Shown here: piece by piece, positions 62,027 through 64,000 of the stretch | How positions within the stretch are numbered: position 1 is the first letter of the stretch | Layout of the letters: each line of letters starts with the position of its first letter | Source of the DNA: Nautiliales bacterium | GTDB taxonomy: Bacteria; Campylobacterota; Campylobacteria; Campylobacterales; JAADDX01 | Assembly: GCA_030826765.1 (NCBI GenBank) | Contig: JAUUDM010000033.1 | Span: 1-64,000, forward strand | Direction of reading: 5' to 3' | Length of the DNA stretch: 64,000 bases | Made by a program: the position numbers and the translations under genes | Notes under the pieces: model-generated | Seen by the model: only the letters and a program-made list of their open reading frames with translations | The model's database searches: none | Told to the model about the DNA's origin: nothing

Positions 62027-63180
62027 ATATATTAATTGGTGTAACAGGAAGTATTGCAATTTATAAAACATTAGAACTTATTCGTTTGTTTGTAAAAAAT
62101 GGAGATAATGTTAGAGTTATTATGACAAACTCAGCTAAAAAATTTATAAATCCATTAACATTTAAAACTTTAACAAGAAACAAAATTTTAGATGAAACAA
62201 CTGAAGATTGGAGTAATGATTTTAATCATATTGATATAGGTAAATGGGCTGATATTTTTATAATTGCCCCAGCTACTGCAAATACTGTAAATAAAATAAA
62301 TGCAGGAATTGCAGATAATTTACTTTTACAAACTTATTTAGCATTTACCAAAGAAGTTTTAATAGCCCCAAGTGCTAATACAAATATGTATATGCATCCA
62401 ACAACTCAAACAAGTCTAAAAAATCTACAAAAGGATTTAACAATTATAGAAGCAGATTCTGGGTTACTTGCTTGTGGTGATACTGGAATTGGAAAAATGG
62501 CAGATGTAAATGACATTTTTTACAAAAGTATGAGGATTTTAAATAAAAAAGAGTTTTGGTGCAATAAAAATGTAATAGTAACAGCAGGTGGAACTATAGA
62601 AAAAATAGATGACGTTAGATTTATTAGTAATTTTTCAAGTGGGAAAATGGGAGAAGCTTTGGCACTTGAGCTATATATTTCTGGAGCAAATGTTACACTT
62701 CTTAGCTCAAAAACACACAATTTACCAAAAGAGATAAAAATTATTGCTTTTGAAAGTGTGAAAAATTTAAAAACAAAACTTGATGAATTAACTCCTAAAA
62801 ATGATTATTTATTTATGGCTGCAGCCGTAAGTGATTATTCTCCTATTTATTCAAAAGGAAAAATCAAAAAAGATAAATTAAATAGCAATACTTGGAAACT
62901 TGAAATGACAAAAAATATAGATATTTTAGCTTCTATAAATGGTATTAAAAAAATTGGATTCAAAGCGGAAACAGATGAAAAAAATGCCCTAAATTCTGCT
63001 AAAAAAGCACTAATATCAAAAAATGCAAATGCAATTTGCTTGAATTTACTTACAAAAAATAATTTTGGAAGTGATGAAAATGAAGTTATTTTCATTACAA
63101 AAGATAGTGAAACAAAAATACCACAAGCAAATAAAAGAGAAATTGCAAAAAAAATAATAGAGCTAAGTCAAAATGTTTAA
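62023..63180 (+). CDS. coaBC: bifunctional CoaBC: phosphopantothenoylcysteine synthetase/decarboxylase
   Basis: CoaBC joins phosphopantothenate with cysteine and decarboxylates the product in coenzyme A synthesis. The 385-residue protein has the flavin-binding CoaC half ([39 protein letters not shown] with the catalytic His, and [10 protein letters not shown]). The CoaB half begins [20 protein letters not shown] and contains AAAVSDYSP. Both activities appear present. It overlaps the chemoreceptor (ATGA) and the next gene by 8 bases. Confidence 0.95.
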   Translation: MNILIGVTGSIAIYKTLELIRLFVKNGDNVRVIMTNSAKKFINPLTFKTLTRNKILDETTEDWSNDFNHIDIGKWADIFIIAPATANTVNKINAGIADNLLLQTYLAFTKEVLIAPSANTNMYMHPTTQTSLKNLQKDLTIIEADSGLLACGDTGIGKMADVNDIFYKSMRILNKKEFWCNKNVIVTAGGTIEKIDDVRFISNFSSGKMGEALALELYISGANVTLLSSKTHNLPKEIKIIAFESVKNLKTKLDELTPKNDYLFMAAAVSDYSPIYSKGKIKKDKLNSNTWKLEMTKNIDILASINGIKKIGFKAETDEKNALNSAKKALISKNANAICLNLLTKNNFGSDENEVIFITKDSETKIPQANKREIAKKIIELSQNV

Positions 63181-63895
63181 TATTTCTCAAATTGGCAAAA
63201 TTATGAAAGCCACAAACAGACTTAATATGCCAACTGAATTCAATTCAACTCTACCTCTTACAATAACAGTAAAAAAACAACTAAACCCCATAAGATATCT
63301 ACTTCAATTAGGTAAAAAAGAAGTAGAAGTAAAATCTTATACTAAATTAGAAATCGGAGCAAATTATAAAGCACAAATCAATCAAACAGACAATAAAATA
63401 GAAATTAAAAACCTTTCAAAAATACCTACTATTTTTAATAAAATTCCTAAAACTTTAAATTATACAATAGATGATTTAATCAAAGATGACTCTTTAAAAG
63501 ATAATAAAAGTTATAAACATTTTTTATTAAATCATTTAGCAAATTCTAATTCAAAAGATGAATTTTTGTTTTTCACTCAACTTTTACTTGCTGATAATCA
63601 ACAAATCAAACATCTTTTTATCAATGAAAAGAAAAAAAGAGCTTTAATGCAATTAAAATATAAAAAAAACAGATTAAAATTTTATGGATTTTTTGAACAT
63701 TTAGGAGCAATTGGAGGAGAAATGTTTTTGGCAGATACTATTTATCTAAATTTAATGGTAGAATTTCAAAATAGTTTAACTTTAATAAATCAAAATATTG
63801 ATGAATTAAAAGGAATAGTTGTAAATATCAAACAAGAAAAAATAAAACCACTATTTGAAGTAAGTAATAATAGTTTATTAAATCTAAAAGCATAA
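63173..63895 (+). CDS. hypothetical protein between coaBC and uppS
   Basis: I do not recognise this 240-residue cytosolic protein. Residues 20-90 are predicted beta strands ([29 protein letters not shown]), reminiscent of the strand-rich cores of FliK-like proteins, but without a diagnostic motif. Residues 100-170 are helical ([19 protein letters not shown]), and the last part is again strand-like with [16 protein letters not shown]. It starts inside the coaBC end and is followed by uppS after 11 bases, so it is well embedded in the operon. Function unknown. Confidence 0.75.
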   Translation: MFNISQIGKIMKATNRLNMPTEFNSTLPLTITVKKQLNPIRYLLQLGKKEVEVKSYTKLEIGANYKAQINQTDNKIEIKNLSKIPTIFNKIPKTLNYTIDDLIKDDSLKDNKSYKHFLLNHLANSNSKDEFLFFTQLLLADNQQIKHLFINEKKKRALMQLKYKKNRLKFYGFFEHLGAIGGEMFLADTIYLNLMVEFQNSLTLINQNIDELKGIVVNIKQEKIKPLFEVSNNSLLNLKA

Positions 63896-63906
63896 GGAAA
63901 AAAAAT

Positions 63907-64000
63907 ATGCATTTATCTATAATTATGGATGGAAATGGAAGATGGGCAAAAGCAAAGGGACTAAATAGAACTGAAGGGCACAAAAAAGGTGCCCAAGTTG
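63907..64000 (+). CDS. uppS: undecaprenyl diphosphate synthase UppS (partial, runs off the window)
   Basis: The first 31 codons are present. They contain [19 protein letters not shown] followed by EGHKKGAQ, the cis-prenyltransferase signature with the catalytic Asp of MDGNGRWA. UppS makes the C55 lipid carrier used for peptidoglycan, consistent with glmU nearby. The start is ATG behind AAGGAAAAAAAT, and no frame problem is seen in the visible part. Confidence 0.95.
   Translation, partial: MHLSIIMDGNGRWAKAKGLNRTEGHKKGAQV

Noticed and set aside
1-64000. Search for CRISPR arrays, insertion sequences, prophage or restriction genes
   Set aside because: No regularly spaced repeats, transposase, integrase, phage or restriction-modification motifs were seen; gene content and codon use look uniform.

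Overview
The window is a very AT-rich, gene-dense stretch of a bacterial chromosome. The gene set points to Campylobacterota (former Epsilonproteobacteria). It has an HsrA/HP1043-type response regulator, a PgbA-N-domain protein, the futalosine enzyme MqnA, a Campylobacter-type SurA-N/PpiD protein ahead of ftsA-ftsZ, AddAB, and extended -10 promoters of the form TTTGnTATAAT with no clear -35 box. Extreme AT content, PEP carboxykinase, a PomAB-like stator and a nitrate-sensor-type chemoreceptor fit a free-living, perhaps vent-dwelling member such as Nautiliales (Caminibacter/Nautilia-like). That placement is an inference; no rRNA is present to settle it.

Layout. 1-7 kb: tRNA-Asn, nadA, plsY-folB, an HsrA-like regulator, a 2[4Fe-4S] ferredoxin, a Ppx/GppA phosphatase and bamA. 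7-18.7 kb: tyrA, a gamma-carbonic anhydrase-like protein, mutS2, an RRM protein, hom with an Hpt protein, a lipoprotein with dapE, a small barrel protein, an LVIVD-repeat lipoprotein and queA-pilT-gatC. 18.7-29.2 kb: hemL with an AtpZ-like gene, a leftward cluster (71-aa protein, HIT, MIP18-like, ybeY, CHAD), recR, a ThiF/MoeB-like gene with bioA, a PpiD-like chaperone, ftsA-ftsZ and a tRNA-Arg. 29-45.5 kb is almost entirely leftward: lemA, a DUF2207 protein and mqnA; an Fe-S oxidoreductase; batA-batBC-batD-prmC; and a tightly overlapped FIST/GGDEF/EAL protein, addB and addA. 45.6-52 kb runs rightward: PgbA-N protein, glcD, a NIT-type chemoreceptor, xth and uvrC. 52-59.4 kb runs leftward: a cold-shock-like/coiled-coil/receiver-like protein, pckA-lgt-trmA, fliP-motB-motA. 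59.5-64 kb runs rightward: glmU, a short chemoreceptor, coaBC, an unknown protein and the start of uppS.

Most of the content is core housekeeping: cell envelope (plsY, bamA, lgt, glmU, uppS), NAD, folate, heme, biotin, CoA and menaquinone synthesis, amino-acid synthesis (tyrA, hom, dapE), DNA repair (mutS2, recR, addAB, xth, uvrC), division, and motility/chemotaxis. Genes commonly overlap by 1-30 bases, many starts are TTG or GTG, and intergenic gaps never exceed 160 bases. I see no insertion sequence, prophage, CRISPR array or clear genomic island.

The most unusual points are: near-palindromic divergent promoters that recur in two geometries; a cold-shock-like/coiled-coil/degenerate-receiver protein; a FIST-GGDEF-EAL gene translationally coupled to addB-addA; an exact 57-bp in-frame tandem duplication in the LVIVD-repeat lipoprotein; a tRNA-Arg with a genomic GCG anticodon; and an mqnA start placed inside the glycine codons of the upstream gene.
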